Shown here piece by piece: positions 1-12,400 of a stretch of DNA of 64,000 nt (position 1 is its first letter; each line of letters begins with the position of its first letter). The DNA is from Harmonia axyridis (taxonomy: Eukaryota; Arthropoda; Insecta; Coleoptera; Coccinellidae), in assembly GCF_914767665.1 (NCBI RefSeq), contig NC_059501.1, forward strand, positions 21,676,501 through 21,740,500, read 5' to 3'. Position numbers and translations under genes: made by a program. The notes beneath the pieces were generated by a model that was not told the DNA's origin, ran no database searches, and saw nothing but the letters and a program-made list of their open reading frames with translations.

Positions 1-1952
1 ATTTTGACAAATTCAAGAGACTGGAATAATTAAAATTATTGCTCGAGACAGGAAAAAAAGGTAAACAAATGTAAACGTGGAATCCCAGAAGAGACTGAAG
101 AGGAGTGGAATATGAATTAAGTCTGAATAACGATATTCTACGAAAACATAATCCGCACCTTCCAAAAAGCCTATTATTTTTGCTTATATAAATCGAAGAG
201 CAAATATTGAAAAATTGCAAAAAGTTGAAAGGCTCTGGTGTGTTGATTTCCTGTGATTAATGTGATCTTTTATTGGTGGGATCTTTTGATTTGAACAGTT
301 CGTTTAACTTCTTTTAGGAGTCTTTTCATAGGATATTATTTTTAAATATACTGTGGGCAGCAACTTGGTATTTGTAATTTTAACGATAGCTTAGTGAAAT
401 ATGAAATTTAGAAAAATAACAAGAAAATACTTTCGATTCGACATGTTTTTTATAAGAAAATATAAGAGAAAACAGGGAAAATCTGGAAACGACTCGGGGA
501 ACGATAGGAAGGAGTGCAAACCAAAAAATGTATGTTACGTTATTCTTACATTTTATATGTCTTTTCATATATTGTGTTATGTTATTGTCTAGCTTATATT
601 ATCTTTACGGCATATATATTAGGGCAAATTAATTATATTCGAGTGAGGATTTCATCAAGAACAAAAACTGAAACATGTGGAAGAATAAGATGAAAACACT
701 GACAGAAAATTTAAAGAGCCAGAAAGAGCTTATCAGGAATTTATAACAACGACTGATTAATTTTGACAAATTCAAGAAACTGGAATAATCAAAATTATTG
801 CTCGAGACAGGAAAAAAAGGTAAACAAATGTTGTAAACGTGGAATCCCAGAAGAGACTGAAGAGGAGTGGAATATGAATTAAGTCTGAATAACGATATTC
901 TACGAAAACATAATCCGCACCTTCCAAAAAGCCTATTATTTTTGCTTATATAAATCGAAGAGCAAATATTGAAAAATTGCAAAAAGTTGAAAGGCTCTGG
1001 TGTGTTGATTTCCTGTGATTAATGTGATCTTTTATTGGTGGGATCTTTTGATTTGAACAGTTCGTTTAACTTCTTTTAGGAGTCTTTTCATAGGATATTA
1101 TTTTTAAATATACTGTGGGCAGCAACTTGGTATTTGTAATTTTAACGATAGCTTAGTGAAATATGAAATTTAGAAAAATAACAAGAAAATACTTTCGACT
1201 CGACATGTTTTTTATAAGAAAATATAAGAGAAAACAGGGAAAATCTGGAAACGACTCGGGGAACGATAGGAAGGAGTGCAAACCAAAAAATGTATGTTAC
1301 GTTATTCTTACATTTTATATGTCTTTTCATATATTGTGTTATGTTATTGTCTAGCTTATATTATCTTTACGGCATATATATTATGGTAAATTAATTATAT
1401 TCGAGTGAGGATTTCATCAAGAACAAAAACTGAAACATGTGGAAGAATAAGATGAAAACACTGACAGAAAATTTAAAGAGCCAGAAAGAGCTTATTAGGA
1501 ATTTATAACAACGACTGATTAATTTTTACAAATTCAAGAAACTGGAATAATCAAAATTATTGCTCGAAACAGGAAAAAAAGTTAAACAAATGTTGTAAAC
1601 GTGGAATCCCAGAAGAGACTGAAGAGGAGTGGAATATGAATTAAGTCTGAATAACGATATTCTACGAAAACATAATCCGCACCTTCCAAAAAGCCTATTA
1701 TTTTTGCTTATATAAATCGAAGAGCAAATATTGAAAAATTGCAAAAAGTTGAAAGGCTCTGGTGTGTTGATTTCCTGTGATTAATGTGATCTTTTATTGG
1801 TGGGATCTTTTGATTTGAACAGTTCGTTTAACTTCTTTTAGGAGTCTTTTCATAGGATATTATTTTTAAATATACTGTGGGCAGCAACTTGCTATTTGTA
1901 ATTTTAACGATAGCTTAGTGAAATATGAAATTTTGAAAAACAACAAGAAAAT
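1..1952. repeat. tandem array of a 762-bp unit, about 2.6 copies
   Basis: The sequence from base 1 recurs from 760 and again from 1522. The spacing is 762 bp once a 3-bp insertion in copies 2 and 3 is counted. Copies 1 and 2 are almost identical, with only scattered substitutions, and copy 3 follows them closely until about 1950, where homology stops abruptly. Short open frames in the unit recur identically but look like chance frames: no domain is visible and composition is AT-rich in all frames. This is best read as a satellite-like or locally amplified unit. The array starts before the window edge, so its true copy number is unknown. Confidence 0.93.
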
Positions 1953-3103
1953 ACAAAAAATACGCTGGAAGCACTCGAACCTACCTTTGTTGGGATGAAC
2001 GTCAGAATGAGGAGTTGGTACTGTCCTGGTATCTATTTATAGTCTTTGAAAACATTTCACACACTCTAAGAAATTATTAGAACTCAAAAAACAACGAAAT
2101 TTATAGGCTAACTTTGAACTGTGTTACTCACCATTCATTCCGTGAAATCGAATCTATAATAATAATCTTAGGCGCATACATATGTCCATATGCAGGCCGA
2201 GATATTCCAGCGTATTTATTTACAAAAACAAAATGAAAAATAAAACCCGACGCGTTGCTTCAACGGTCGTAGCGAAATAAAGAGAAAAATATACTGAAAT
2301 TAAGAAAAAATATAAAAATAAAGAAAATTTTGAGTATTGCATTAACAATAACAGTTGAATAATTCTGATTTGATTAGATATATAGGTACCCAATGGCTAC
2401 TCAGCAGGGTCAGCACTCCCAAAAAATCGAAAAATAATGAAAATTTCTACTTTCACTAGCTTCGTCGATTCGAAATTATTCATTCATTAGCTTGTTTTTT
2501 TATTATTATTTCTATTTTATATAACTATATTTTTTTACTATTTAAGTCCGCCGCTTCCAATTGCTAGGTGCTAGGTAGGCTCAGTCGATTATGCTAAGGA
2601 ATTCACGGCTTGACTTGATATTCAAGCTACTTGACTTGAGCTTGACTTGAAATCAACTCAACTTCAAGTCAAATAGTAGTTTTCCAATGTCAAATCAAGT
2701 ATTTATTTATTGATTACTTGACTTAACATTGAAAAACTACTACTTGCCTTGAACTCGAGTTAATTTCAAGTCAAGCTCAAGTCAAATAGGTTGAATATCA
2801 TGTCAAGCCGTGAATCCTTAATTATGCCAAACCTGCCACATAAAAATTTAGAAAAGCGAAGCACCTATTAATGAGAAGAAAATCCTCTTATGTACCTTTC
2901 TCAACATAGGAATTCATAATAATAAACGAAAAGCTTCCACACACTTATGACCAGTTCATAATTAAACTCAATAATACAGTTCCTGTTGACAAGTCAGCGC
3001 TTTTGTCGAAATTTTTTCATTCGATTACAAGAAAAAGCACATTCCAAAACATTTATAGGTAAAGTAAAAATTTCAAGGAATTTCAAATAGTTCTCTTAAA
3101 ACG
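1953..3103. other. sequence interrupting the 762-bp array
   Basis: Copy 3 of the array stops near 1952 and the next part of the unit resumes near 3104. About 1.15 kb of unrelated DNA lies between, with a few unit bases lost at the junction and no obvious target duplication. Apart from the hAT-type MITE at 2595-2820 I recognise nothing coding in it. It may be an insertion with a deletion, or two array pieces brought together. Confidence 0.7.
2595..2820. mobile_element. palindromic hAT-type MITE (CAAG-rich), 226 bp
   Basis: The element begins TAAGGAATTCACGG and ends CCGTGAATCCTTA, so its termini are inverted. The interior is a near-perfect palindrome of repeated CTTGACTTGA / TCAAGTCAAG words around a short AT loop near 2705. 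It is flanked on both sides by ATTATGC (2588-2594 and 2821-2827), a 7-bp match compatible with the 8-bp duplication of hAT transposons. The same ends and words occur at 7438-7652, 8236-8875, 31200-32119 and 40192-40656, and three of those carry hAT transposase fragments. It has no coding capacity. Confidence 0.85.
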
Positions 3104-3257
3104 ATTCGACATGTTTTTTATAAGAAAATATAAGAGAAAACGGGGAAAATCTGGGAACGACTCGAGGAACGATAGGAAGGAGTGCAAACCAAAAAATGTA
3201 TGTTACGTTATTCTTACATTTTATATGTCTTTTCATATATTGTGTTATGTTATGGTC
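3104..3257. repeat. partial 762-bp unit
   Basis: This stretch matches the part of the 762-bp unit that is missing after 1952 (compare 1199-1350), with a few substitutions. Homology ends at about 3257, where the sequence passes into a GC-richer block. It shows that the array once continued here. Confidence 0.9.
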
Positions 3258-3775
3258 TTTAGGTTATATTATTTTAATACGTATAAATTCAACTCTAAAA
3301 CAGCTTATCACAACTTCGATCCCTATCTGTACGACTACCAAGTTACAAGTAAAAAATCGTTCAAAACTGTCTGTTTATGGCAGGTGTACGATCCGGCCAT
3401 AAACCGGATCACAGATTTACCTCTTTTGTTTATTTTTGTTTGCCCCGGGAACTTCAGAATTGATATCGGTTGTCAGGCCGCTGCCTTCAAGTGCGTCTGG
3501 TCATGTCCCCAGTATTTCGGTTGTCGATGTGTTCCGAGAGTTAATCCCAAAAATGTAAATGTCCGGTGACAGGTTAGCAGCGGTCGGCGTCTGGGAGCCG
3601 TAAACGCCGGCGCCTCTCAGATACTACCCAGACACGGTACTCATAAATCTAACCCCCCGATAGTGCCACGGTCGACTTTCCTCTTCAATGAGGTCCACTG
3701 TTGTCTTGTCCGTCGATACTTTTCTGAATCACGGGTGCTGTATTCTCAAGGGCGTAGTGATCGGAGGTGATAAAC
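3258..3775. other. GC-richer block of unknown origin
   Basis: Base composition shifts sharply here to GC-rich runs (for example around 3440-3720), unlike the flanking AT-rich DNA. A plus-strand frame is open to 3569 but it begins inside the 762-bp repeat and shows no domain I recognise. The block could be part of a retrotransposon leader or a SINE-like element. I cannot assign it. Confidence 0.35.
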
Positions 3776-3952
3776 TTTGGCTAGAAACCTAGTTTTATTG
3801 AAAAAAAGAGAACGCGGTTGTAAAAAACATAACCTCCAAATATTTTGTGAAATGACATCAATAGGTCTAAGTATTTTGAGTAAATAACATATTACTCTAA
3901 ATAGATCAGTTTGATAGACAACATCAAACAGAAATTTGAAATTTTGCATCTA

Positions 3953-5103
3953 CAGTGTGTCCTAAATTCGATGTTCACTAAGAGCATCTTGAGAACTATT
4001 GGACTTGGAGAAAAAATCTTTATGAACTTCCGATCCATTTCCTATTTATTTATGTATTTATTTTATTTATTCTTGAAATATTAAGATATCAACAATCAGA
4101 TCATAAATATTTTGCTTAGTTCTCGAGTTACAAGATTACCCTGTTTCAAATATTTCGGTGTTCCTGTTTGAGATATTAGAAAAATTATTCAAGTTTTTTT
4201 TTAGTAATTTTTATGGTTTATATGATACTTAAAACAGATTATCGAAATTAATTACCATTTAAGAGATACATTGGAGAGAAGTTGTTTTCAAGATCGAACA
4301 CCCAATACTTACCCAATATTACTTTAACTTATAAAGATAAAGCCCTTCCGCTAAGAATCCAGTTATGTAGATATACAAAATCACAGCCTAAACCGAACCA
4401 TCTAGAGCAAAAATGACAAGAACAAGAAATGATAAATATATTTTAATTATGAAGTCGAAAAACAATATCTTTGAACCAATGATATTTTTGAGAAACCAGT
4501 AACGGGAGGCTTTTCGGAAAATCTACGGCTGAAGAAATGTTTAAAAGTTAAAAGTTTCCCAATTAAAAAATCCCACTTCTCCTCTTTATCTCTATTAATT
4601 AATTATTTAATTTCTATGATCTGTTATAAGTATCATAAACCATAAAAACCGGAAAATAGAACCCCTTTTCTTTATAATCTTTTTTTCATTTATTCATTAA
4701 TTTTCTTTCGAGTATTTGGAGATTTAATTAAAATTTTTATGTATTATATATACATAATTGTAATGAAGTAATATATTATAACTCTCCAATATATCCCTAA
4801 AACTGTAATTAATTTCGCAAATTATAATAAAATAAATAAAAATGAAATTATAAGAATCATATAGGTACATGCACCATAAAAATTCCAAAAAAATAACTTG
4901 AACAGAAATCAAACGAAATATTTAAAACATTAATTTTTCAGAACTGCCCTGTAACTCAAGAACGAATCAAGATATCCTTGATCTGCTTTCTGATACCTAA
5001 CCATTTTGAAAATAGGTAGAGTTCGAGGGTCCTTGAAGATTTTTTCTCTTATAGTTTAGTATCGAGATGCTTCCAGATGGGCATCGAATTTGGGACACCC
5101 TCT
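3953..5103. mobile_element. TA-flanked fold-back element 1
   Basis: Left end TA-CAGTGTGTCC and right end GGGACACCCTC-TA are inverted. The arms continue inward as an imperfect inverted repeat: 3960-4030 pairs with about 5030-5095, and 4200-4240 pairs with 4610-4650. The TA flanks fit Tc1/mariner-type insertion. Part of another dispersed repeat, also seen at 16900-16990, lies inside at 4335-4425. There is no transposase reading frame, so the element is non-autonomous. Confidence 0.7.
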
Positions 5104-7437
5104 ATAGGTAATATCAATTTCGAGCTACTCGCCGAATTTCATGCAGCGTGCTAATAGCTTGACTAGAATATAGAAATTTTAAGGAGAATATCGAAAAAAA
5201 TTAGTGACGTGAAATCAGGAGCTTTTTTTAGGGCGATAGTTCATTCATGAATGCATCATAGCGGTCTCAGATCAAAAATGCTTTCTACAAAGGTACAATA
5301 GCAGCAAAAATTACGCCTAGTCCTCAAAATATCTCTTTATGATGCACAAGTAAAATTCGAACACATTCGGATTTGATGTTATTGTTTGTTTTTCGATATT
5401 TTGTTCGATTTCTTGATTTCGTACTGTTTTAACGAAATATGACATGATTATTCTATATATAAATATGTTTTTTGATCAAAAACCTTGTCTTTTAAAGCAA
5501 TTTTTTGAAAAACTACAGAGTAATGAATGAGCTCAGATCTAATCTGAAAATCGTCGTCGGATGCCACGTAATATTAATTTATAACATTTTCTTATCTCAA
5601 TAAAAAATGATTCAGCACGTGTCTGTGCAGAGGCGAAGTTGAATATTACCTACAAAGTAATCCAAATGTCACATAGGAATATTCAAAGAATATGGAAATA
5701 GGGTAGTTGATTAGTGATTTAGAATATGGGTTCAGATTATATAAGTGCATGGAGATTCTCAACTCAATCCGATTGGTAATCACGGAAATATTTGTATTTT
5801 TGTCCAATATTTTTTTTGAATTTTTTATTGTACTGAGGATATGATCTACTTGAAATTTTGAACCCGTTAATTTATATCAAAATCGAATGTATTGAAGTGT
5901 TTCTTGTTAAATAATTTTTTTTCAGTTTTTGTTTTTCTTTTTCTCAGAATATCTAGAAAAATATTGATATATTTCAATAGCAGAATTTTTAATATAATCG
6001 ATTATTGTTTACATTTTGATTGATAGAAAATGTAGGATTGATTCGATCTTTTCTTGATGGAAAGTCATTTTTATCGAAATTAAATAACAGTTATTCAATT
6101 CCCATCTTTTTTATTATTTGAATAATAATTATTCAACTACGCAGCATCTTTTTCAGATTTTAAATAACTTGAATTATTTGAATAACCAGTTATTCAAATG
6201 TGAAATCTGAAGCTACTGTGTAGCGAGATAATTGTTATTTAAATAATAGAAATAGTATAAATTTCATTTAATTACGATGATATAGAATAAATTATGTTCA
6301 AATATAAGCCATTTTGTGGGGAAGTACTTGTTTCACTCTTTATATGTGAAAATTATAAATTATATCATAGATAATAATGGAAACCTTTCTTTTACGAAAT
6401 TTAAAAACTTAAAATGAAAAAATTTTGTTATTTTCAGTTCTAAATTTTTGTGGAATTGAATGTATTATGTATCATGAGGAGGCGATAAGAGGTTTTGACG
6501 TTGTCGAAAAGTTCTATCGACGCCTTTGGACTAGCAGCCGGTAAACGAGGCCTAACATCTTCACAGCTCTTATTAAAGTAGTCCAGAAAAAAAATCATGC
6601 ATTGCAGTACATTGAAAGCACTTGCAAGACTTGAGGGTACCTCAAATTCGTTATTACGTCTGATTTAATCAACGTTAAAAGGATTATTCAAATCGTTGGA
6701 ATATTCCATGCCTATACGCAGATTAATCATTCAAACGGCAATATTCGTGTGTAGAAGAATATTCGTAAAATTTCGTATAATTCCAGATATTTCACATGGA
6801 ATTATCAGCGTTAAGGTAAGCATTGAAAGAATTATTGCGTTATTTGAGTTATTATTTCGTTTTTATCATAATTACAGCACGGAGTATGTACGCTAAATAG
6901 ATAAAACCTGCTATCTAACCATGTTATCCATATAGTCCAGTTAACCTCATGACTAATAGATTTATGGGTAGTAGTAACAGGCCGGATCAAAATGTTTTTT
7001 CGACATCCATTGTTATGTATCATTCCAGTTCATAAATTTATTTTGATATCCTGGAACATTCATTCTAATATGTCCGTTTGAAGGACCTGAAAGTGATTGA
7101 TTGTGAATATTGCCAGAAAAATTTCACGACCGACGGGTTCCCAATAGGTTTATCATCCTGCCAAAAAAAAATACACCTATTTTTAAGCGGACGATCCCTG
7201 AACACATAGCTCTATCATTTCTTCACAATATCCGGCATTTTCGGTTTTTTAGGCAAATTAAAACAAATTCGACCTCAAATTAAATTCTGTCCGTCCAGTT
7301 CGATTCTTTAACTTCCAAACGGAAAAACCAAGAAACTAGGAATTTTCAGGGTTATGCTCTTGAATTACGTCAAGGTTTTTAATGGCAAAATAGTAATGGT
7401 GGTAATTACCATTGATTAATTAATCAATCCTACTACT
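5104..7437. other. AT-rich stretch, no gene seen
   Basis: I find no supported gene here. A short hairpin at about 6136-6236 has arms around CTACGCAGCATC and its imperfect complement, with TTATTTGAATAA words in the loop. Open frames in 6690-7020 are short and show no domain. Confidence 0.5.
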
Positions 7438-7652
7438 AGCTACTTGGCTCAAGCTCAAATAGCTTGAGCTTGACTTGAAATCAACTCAAGTTCATGTCAA
7501 GTAGTTGTTTTTCAATGTTAAGTCAAGTACTTAATAAATAAATATTTGACTTTGAAAACTATTACTTGATTTGATTTCAAGTGAAGCTCAAGCTACTTGA
7601 GCTTGTGCTTGAGCCAAGTAGCTTGAATATCAAGCCAAGCCGTGAATCCCTA
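7438..7652. mobile_element. palindromic hAT-type MITE, left tip missing
   Basis: The right end is GCCGTGAATCCCTA, the same terminus as the other CAAG-rich hAT elements here. The body is a palindrome of AAGCTACTTG and TCAAGTCAAG words with its centre near 7540. The left side starts directly within the AAGCTACTTGGCT motif, so the terminal ten or more bases are lost and no target duplication can be read. Confidence 0.78.
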
Positions 7653-7881
7653 ATTGACACCATATCCACACAAAATTCGAAAATTACAGTAATTGCCACG
7701 AAATGATAGGGCGATCAGTTCAGAGAACGAGAGCTCAAAAATTTGTCGTTGTTATCCAGTCAATAATAATTTGGTATCTATACAATTTTAATATAGGATT
7801 TTCCACTAGATTTAAAACACTGTGTATTAGTTTTTGACATTTCTTTTGTCATTTGTGCTCAGTCGGTTATGTGATTTAAAC

Positions 7882-8070
7882 ATGGAAAGGTACACGCTTC
7901 AACAACGTTTAGAAATTGTTAAATTATTCGATAAAAAATGCACATTCCTGAATACAAGAGAGAAATTTAATTTCATTGGAGACATCATTCAACCTACTTT
8001 TCGTCGTATTGTAAACAAATTTGAAAGTGAATTTTCTTCTACACTATACAGGAGTACCAATTTCAAGTAA
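7882..8070 (+). pseudogene. DD41D mariner transposase, N-terminal fragment
   Basis: The translation opens MERYTLQQRLEIVKLF, the hallmark start of a widespread insect Tc1/mariner transposase family with a helix-turn-helix N-terminus. It continues for 62 residues through a segment resembling the first DNA-binding domain (RRIVNKFES), then stops. The linker, second helix-turn-helix and the whole DDD catalytic domain are absent. Related fragments lie at 33317, 50640, 60226 and 62790. This is a 3'-truncated relic with no function expected. Confidence 0.82.
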
Positions 8071-8235
8071 TGAACCGTGAACCGTGCTTGGTACTACTTC
8101 TAAATTTGTCAAAAATACAAAGAATAGTAAGTCAATGAACTGAATAAAATGGTCATAGAATTATTCTCAGTAGGTATTCGCAAACGAGCATTAAGTTTTA
8201 AAAAAAACAATTTAATAATTGCTAATAATTGTATT

Positions 8236-8875
8236 TAGGGATTCATTAAGCTGAGTAAGCTTGAAATTTCAACCTACTACTTGACTTGAAAATCAAGCTC
8301 ATGAAAAATTACATACTTGAGCTTGACTTGACTTGATTTTAGATATTTATTGCTTGACTTGATATTACTTGAACTTGATATGCACGAGTCGCACGGCATA
8401 TATCATTTCTGCAATCTGCGCTTAGACTGAATAAGGGGAATCCTCGAGCGCCGAAAGACTGAAGCATTCGCCAGTGTGACTTTATTAGTAGTTGTCTATG
8501 AAATTGATTGATAGATTTTGGTAGTTTGAGAAATATCTTTCCAAATGGCCAAGGATTTTTGTCAACGCCAGCATCTCAGCTCCTGTTGATAGACAGAGCT
8601 GCTCTTACTGTTACAAAAATCCGCAATAGGTTTGGCGACAAATCTATAAGATACCTCATGTGTCTTAGATCCTGGATGGAAAATTATGAAATCAAACAAC
8701 GCCTGGAGGTTTCTCAATATGTATTAAGAAACATTTTTTTTCATTATTTCTTCTTTTGTTATGATTTATGGTGATCTAATTTATGTTTTCTATTTCAAAA
8801 AAATTGAATTTGACTCGAAATCAAGTCAAGCTCAAGCCAAGTAGCTTGAAAATCAAGCCAAGCCGTGAATTCCTA
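8236..8875 (+). mobile_element. non-autonomous hAT element, 640 bp
   Basis: It starts TAGGGATTCATTAAGC and ends GCCGTGAATTCCTA, with CAAG-rich subterminal repeats inside both ends. The flanks ATTGTATT (8228-8235) and CTAGTATT (8876-8883) match at 6 of 8 bases and look like a decayed 8-bp hAT target duplication. The middle carries a piece of hAT transposase on the plus strand. Most of the transposase is deleted. The 31200-32119 element is the same family in the opposite orientation. Confidence 0.82.
8500..8735 (+). pseudogene. hAT transposase C-terminal dimerisation remnant
   Basis: The frame reads STPASQLLLIDRAALTV followed by TKIRNRFGDKSIRYLMCLRS, which corresponds to the hAT C-terminal dimerisation region (normally SxPASSAPVER..FS....T..RNRL). 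Comparison with 31642-31917 shows that SSAPVERQFSRA is garbled here, so at least a local frame disruption has occurred. The upstream catalytic RNase-H-like domain and zinc finger are absent. Confidence 0.75.
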
Positions 8876-9204
8876 CTAGTATTACTATAATAACCATTGT
8901 AAATTGAATCACTTCTTTTAGTAGAACCTTTTATATTATAGATAGCACATTAAATTGTTCAAGTTAGGCCAAAAAAATTTAAAGAGAGGTAGGTAAAATT
9001 AACAAAACCCAGTAGAAAGCCCGAGGTGAGTAAGTACTTCACCCAAGGTCTTGGAAAAAATCCAGTCAAATTGATTCTCTATGACCGAATAAAAAAAAAT
9101 GTATAAGAATCCGTTCCGTCATCGAACATGTTGACCATTAAGAGAAATGGCAGATTTGCATAAGTTGCCGGTTTTCACTGAATATCCGAACCTGATTAAT
9201 ATTC

Positions 9205-9465
9205 TTGAATGCAGTCGTGCCAGAATTTCATTGCTACGTTGACATTTATATGATTATAATTGAGACTAAACGGAGTCTGCCGCATAAATTATCGGCTTTA
9301 TTAGTGGATCCTGAAAAGTTGGCCGCTCCAAGAAATTCAGAAATAGATGGACAATGGGATGATTTGACGAGGTCCTTGATTTCAGCTGGTGGAAGCCACA
9401 AAGGTTATGGTTTTCTTTTTTTATATCACTCAATTCCAGTGTCCCCAAGTTTTTGTTTCACATAA
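9205..9465 (+). other. open frame of unknown nature
   Basis: A plus-strand frame stays open for 86 codons. The part from about 9268 to 9402 (KRSLPHKLSALLVDPEKLAA onward, then DGQWDDLTRSLISAGG) has a less AT-biased, protein-like composition. A possible 5' splice site (AAAG|GTTATG) lies near 9402. No family is recognised. It could be an exon, a transposon remnant or chance. Confidence 0.2.
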
Positions 9466-12400
9466 CTTGTAGAGGTTTTTTTTAGAAAAATATTTTTTCC
9501 TAGTTCATTATTTCCTATTTTATCGCAAAATCTCTCAATATCGATATTACAAAACTGCATTATACAGAAAATGTTAGGGGTCAAAATTCGAATAAAACTT
9601 TAAAAAATATTACCGGTTAAGATTTTCGGTGAAAAAAATGGTGTTTAGTATTACTGTAGAGACAGTTAGGGACATAGTTTCAATTTCATGATTAAAATTT
9701 AACAAGTGCCTGAAAAATTTTTCCTTGAAATTTAAGATCCAAGTTTTAGTAGGATTAATGACTTGTAGCAAATAATTTATATTATATTTCATGCACAGCT
9801 ATCACAGTGTATAAAACGAGTAAAAAATAAAAATTATCAATGATCATTGACCAAAGTCTCTTATTTTTAATAATACACACATGAATCGAAAGCACTAATC
9901 ATTTGACACAAGATTTAGTATTTCCCTTTTTTAAAAAATATCAAAACCAACTCTTCAAAACGAATAACAATTTAAAAATATAATTAAGCGGAGAGGGAAT
10001 TAGAAATAGTAAGGCTCATGATTCGATATTAAAAAAATTGTATAGGTACCTACTCAAAATCCGATTTCGCGGTAAAATCATTTTAGAAATTATTCTAAAG
10101 GGTTTCAGTCTACAAAATTCAAAGCAAGCGTTTCCGATCTAAGGTGGTAAGCAAAAAAATTTTCGGGCAAATTTCTTGAAAAACACTTTCACTGCTCCTG
10201 AAAGTAATTTGTTATTTTCATTAATTCACAAAAATTACAAATACTGGATAATTCTTTTCAATACTGCTATTGTAGCGTCTTTATTATTAATTGAAAAAAA
10301 TATATAAAAACTACTAGGATTCTTATATTCTTTTATCAATTCAACAGATATCGCAAATCATATATAAACCACAAACTGCCTCTTAGGTATAAAAAAATAC
10401 GTATTATATAATATTATGTTACGTTACGTATTATATAAGCATTGAAATATATTTATCCCTATAGATTCTAAAGAAAATTTAGAATAGGTTAGATTTTAAG
10501 TGACTGAAACTCAAAATGTGTGTAGTCCTATAATTCAAAATTCGATTTGACAGAAAAAGTTAAAAGAGAATGAGTCTAAGATGAATAAAAATATTCTGAT
10601 ATGACAAAAGTTACAAAAGAATATAATCGGCTATGGATATTTCGACGAGTTCTCGAGGTGGAGTAATTATCGTATTTAGGTACCCCCTCGAGTACCCCTG
10701 GATGTGCCATTAGTTGTTTTCTTTGATATAAGATTTTTCTATGGTATTAGCTCCTATTTTCATTCTTTTTGATGCAGGTTTGAGTGTTATGGAAACATTA
10801 GTTATTTCAATATTTTTCGAGGAGAATATTTTCTTTTTTTCTCATTTTATTTTTGTTGGCGAATTTTTTAAGTTTTCCCGATGCATATAAATTACTTATC
10901 TCTCTATGTAAATCTACATGAAGCAATTTCTTGTGAGAGATAAGTCGTGGATATTTCAAAACAACGCTTTTTCTATAACATATAGGTAAAATTATTTGGT
11001 TTTATTTTTAATAATTTTGTATTCTCTCCTCCCAAATACTCAACATTCTGTTTTGGTTACTGCTTTCCTTTTGAAATTAAGTTTCACACGCGGTTATAAA
11101 ACTGTTGACTTTATTTTTCCGTTAAAATGGTTCATAAACTCTCAGTTGGTTCACAAATTCACATTGCACTTACACTCACAATGTAGACATTTTCAGAGTC
11201 GATTTTCCATGATTTGTAGTTTTTGTAATGCGTAATTTCTTTTTTCTCTTGCTACTAATACTAATGTTATTTATCACTCATTTCTGTTTGTTTCATGTCA
11301 CGATTTTTTTTTCTTTCAATATTTTCTTGCATTGTAAAATGACTGTATTTTGTTTTGAATGTAGACTACTCATGAAATAAACATTATTACTATAACTATT
11401 CATTATTCATGAAGCACTTGATATAAATAAAAATATATGAATATAAAATATTTAGTTTATTCAATTTCGTTAATATTCGACAACTCACCGCTGCAGTACC
11501 TATAGCTATTGAGGAAACAAACTTTCATATGTTAAACATTCGGAATCATAAAACGGATTTTACGCATCAACAATCTTCTTCTTTTTTCTTCGTTGATCTT
11601 AGCCTGAAAATTTAAAGTCGAGCTAATTGCGTTCGAAAGTTGTATATAATCTACACGATGGCCGCTCAGCTAGACGAGCAGAATTGATTTTGGCCTCGAA
11701 TTCTTCATCAGTGAGTCGAACAAAATCGTTTGAGGCCACTCTAGGTTGCAAATTCAAAAACTACAAATATTTGGGCCGGTTCATTCCAGGAACAAGTGAA
11801 AAATAAAAAGTCAATACCAAAACTTTTCAATTTCATGATTTTATATTGTATAGGTATGTAGGTATCTACTGAGGTATCTATACATATATGTAGTATCTTC
11901 TATTATTGAAGAAAAGTATTTTTTTAATAATTTGGGAGAAAGACCAAAATAATATTCAGGCCAAAATTTTTAATATAGAAATTAGAACACACTATAGCCC
12001 ATATTGGGACACACTATAGCCCATATGTTGTAAATATTGAAGAAAAAGCGAAGTAACCCATGGCGCTCAACAAACTTTGTGAAATTCGTAGAAAACAAAT
12101 ATAAGATTTGAAAATTCCAGATAAAAAAGTTATAAAATCTTGACGGTAATTTAATTAAGACAAATAGATTGAATTAGGTAACTCTAACTGTACAATAGTT
12201 GCAATCGTTTCTAATCGCAACGGTCACTTAATCTATTTTTTTCATGTTTTAATGAGAAATATCTTCATGCATATCAAATAATGAATGTAATAACGCCAGT
12301 TAACTCGTAAAAAAAACACATAAATACACACACATAAATCATAATCAGAGCATTTTCAACAACCTCATATTTGTAATCATATAAGAATAATTCATAAGCT

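Noticed and set aside
380..1744. Recurring short frames of 62, 63, 72 and 117 codons in the 762-bp unit
   Set aside because: They overlap on both strands, are extremely AT-rich, and are identical only because the DNA unit is tandemly repeated. No domain or start context supports coding.
3111..3569. 152-codon plus-strand frame
   Set aside because: It starts inside the 762-bp repeat and runs by chance into the GC-richer block. The composition changes abruptly at the junction, so it is not one gene.
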